Assembly: GCA_027310795.1 (NCBI GenBank)
Contig: DAIDAD010000029.1
Location: forward strand, 1 to 7,350
Length of the DNA: 7,350 nucleotides
Reading direction: 5' to 3'
Source of the DNA: Candidatus Micrarchaeaceae archaeon
Lineage (GTDB): Archaea > Micrarchaeota > Micrarchaeia > Micrarchaeales > CABMGC01
In this document: in pieces, positions 6,239-7,350 of the stretch
Layout of the letters: each line of letters begins with the position of its first letter
How positions within the stretch are numbered: position 1 is the first letter of the stretch
Notes under the pieces: generated by a model
The model's input: the letters and a program-made list of their open reading frames with translations, nothing else
What the model was told of the DNA's origin: nothing
Databases searched by the model: none
Translations under genes and position numbers: made by a program

Positions 6239-7288
6239 TCAAATGAGATCCAAATCATACTTCGCAGTCTTTTCCTCGTTGAACTTCCCGACTATGCTTG
6301 AGCCCTTGACTCCGGTGACTATCGCCACTATCTCTATCTGGCCCTCATATCCTGGGATTATCCTTGCACCCCACTTTATGTTAGCCTTAGGGTCCATGCG
6401 CTCGGTTATCATCTCTCCTGCCTTTATCGCATCGCCGAGGCTGAGGTCTCCTGCACCGGATATGTGTATGAGTGCGCCCTTCGCATTCTCAAAGTCGACA
6501 TCTAGCAGCTTGTTCTTCAGAACAGCTTCTGATGCGGATGTGACTTTGTCGTTGCCCTTGCCCACTCCTACGGATATGAAGCCGACGTCTCCGCTGCCCA
6601 TTATCGACCTTACATCGGCAAAGTCTATGTTTATCAGGCTTGGCTGGGTTATCGTCCAGACCAGTCCGCCTATCGCCTTTGCCAGTATGTCGTCCGCAAC
6701 TGCGAACGCTTCATTCATCGGGAGGTTCGGCACCAGCTTCACTAGCCTGTTGTTATCAAGGATTATGACGCTGTCGCTGAACTTCCTAAGCTTCTGTATG
6801 CCTTCTTCTGCCTTTACCTTCCTTACCCTCTCAAGATCAAATGGATAGGTCACCATAGAGACTACTATTGCGCCCTGCTCCTTGGCTATCTGCGCAACCA
6901 CAGGCATAGCGCCCGTTCCTGTGCCTCCTCCCATTCCTGCGCATAGGAAGACGAGCTGTGCGCCTGCTATCACTTCTTCAAGCGCCTGCCTGTCAGCTTC
7001 AGCAGCCTTCGCCCCTATCTCAGGAGTGCCTCCAGCGCCAAGGCCTCTTGTCAGGCTCTTGCCTATAAGCACTTTCTTTATCCTGTCGTCCAGTATCTTG
7101 AAATGCTGGACGTCAGTGTTAATTGCCACAAGGTCTGTGCCCTTAACACCGACCTTCAACAGTCGGTTTACTGTGTTGTTGCCGCCCCCGCCTACTCCTA
7201 TGGTTACTATTTTTATCTGGGGCGTAGAGTTGCTGCTAACTACTTCTTCGTTCTTGTTTCCAAGAAACTCGCTAGAGAAATCTACCAT
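6239..7288 (-). CDS. ftsZ2: FtsZ cell-division GTPase, first of a tandem pair (FtsZ2-like)
   Basis: This 349-residue FtsZ has a short acidic N-terminal extension (about 1-23), the canonical T1 loop GVGGGGNNTVN at 31-41, T3 GLGAGG at 82-87, the tubulin signature GGGTGTG at 120-126, and the T7 loop NIDFAD at 220-225 with N220, D222 and D225 intact. It should therefore bind and hydrolyse GTP and polymerise. The stretch TYPFDLERVRKVKAEEG and the pair LDNNRL/VPNLPM match the archaeal FtsZ2 class as I know it. In Haloferax, FtsZ2 drives constriction and is the form that binds SepF. The C-terminus is a short linker ending YDLDLI, like the acidic-hydrophobic tail that SepF recognises. The ATG at 7288 is preceded by a good ribosome-binding site and a TATA box, making this the first gene of the ftsZ pair. 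Confidence 0.94.
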   Translation of the reverse strand: MVDFSSEFLGNKNEEVVSSNSTPQIKIVTIGVGGGGNNTVNRLLKVGVKGTDLVAINTDVQHFKILDDRIKKVLIGKSLTRGLGAGGTPEIGAKAAEADRQALEEVIAGAQLVFLCAGMGGGTGTGAMPVVAQIAKEQGAIVVSMVTYPFDLERVRKVKAEEGIQKLRKFSDSVIILDNNRLVKLVPNLPMNEAFAVADDILAKAIGGLVWTITQPSLINIDFADVRSIMGSGDVGFISVGVGKGNDKVTSASEAVLKNKLLDVDFENAKGALIHISGAGDLSLGDAIKAGEMITERMDPKANIKWGARIIPGYEGQIEIVAIVTGVKGSSIVGKFNEEKTAKYDLDLI

Positions 7289-7290
7289 GC

Positions 7291-7300
7291 GATCGCCTTT
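7291..7300 (-). promoter_or_regulatory. Shine-Dalgarno site of the first ftsZ
   Basis: The minus strand reads AAAGGCGATC just before the ATG. It matches the archaeal anti-Shine-Dalgarno complement (AGGTGATC) at all but one position of its eight-base core, and fixes the start at 7288. Confidence 0.6.
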
Positions 7301-7315
7301 GTTAGATATCCTTGC

Positions 7316-7330
7316 AAATATATTTAAATA
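7316..7330 (-). promoter_or_regulatory. TATA-box promoter of the ftsZ pair
   Basis: The minus strand carries TATTTAAATATATTT here, with the TATA core TTTAAATA near its upstream end and AAAAGC before it as a possible BRE. The transcription start is expected near 7300, so the leader would be about 12 bases and would begin with the ribosome-binding site. The remaining bases to 7350 show nothing else. Confidence 0.6.
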
Positions 7331-7350
7331 GCTTTTGTATGCGGGTTAGT

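Noticed and set aside
6243..6848. 201-codon plus-strand frame opposite the first ftsZ
   Set aside because: Serine/proline-rich shadow of the conserved ftsZ codons with no recognisable domain.

Overview
The window looks archaeal. It encodes a Hel308-type DNA helicase, initiation factor aIF5A, ribosomal proteins S24e and S27ae, an archaeal-type SepF and two FtsZ proteins. Start regions carry TATA boxes rather than bacterial -35/-10 elements. FtsZ plus SepF argues against the Cdv/ESCRT-dividing Sulfolobales. Base composition is moderate, with many ATA (Ile) and AGG (Arg) codons. Very tight gene packing and small proteins suggest a euryarchaeal or DPANN lineage. A Micrarchaeota-like organism is my guess and cannot be proven from the window.

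Layout: a promoter region (1-97) precedes a full-length Hel308 helicase on the plus strand (98-2215). A short intergenic stretch with its own TATA box and Shine-Dalgarno site then precedes sepF (2313-2681, plus). From there to the right end everything is on the minus strand. Reading in transcription order from the right: two tandem ftsZ genes (7288-6239 and 6209-5187) behind one clear promoter; a 111-bp gap holding a second TATA box; then a dense translation operon, aIF5A (5075-4671), S24e (4669-4235), S27ae (4212-4075), a CPBP-family intramembrane protease (4074-3382) and a TrmJ-like tRNA/rRNA 2'-O-methyltransferase (3377-2688). The last gene converges on sepF with only 6 bp between stop codons, and a perfect 7-bp hairpin covers both stops.

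How the genes work together: the two FtsZ GTPases and SepF, which in other archaea anchors FtsZ to the membrane, make up most of the known core of an archaeal FtsZ division ring. They lie within about 5 kb of each other but in separate transcription units. aIF5A, S24e, S27ae and the TrmJ-like enzyme form a translation block. Hel308 acts at stalled replication forks. Both FtsZ proteins look like the FtsZ2 type rather than an FtsZ1/FtsZ2 pair, and both end in a short conserved-looking C-terminal peptide. That is the most interesting biological point here. I see no tRNA, rRNA, CRISPR array or mobile element.
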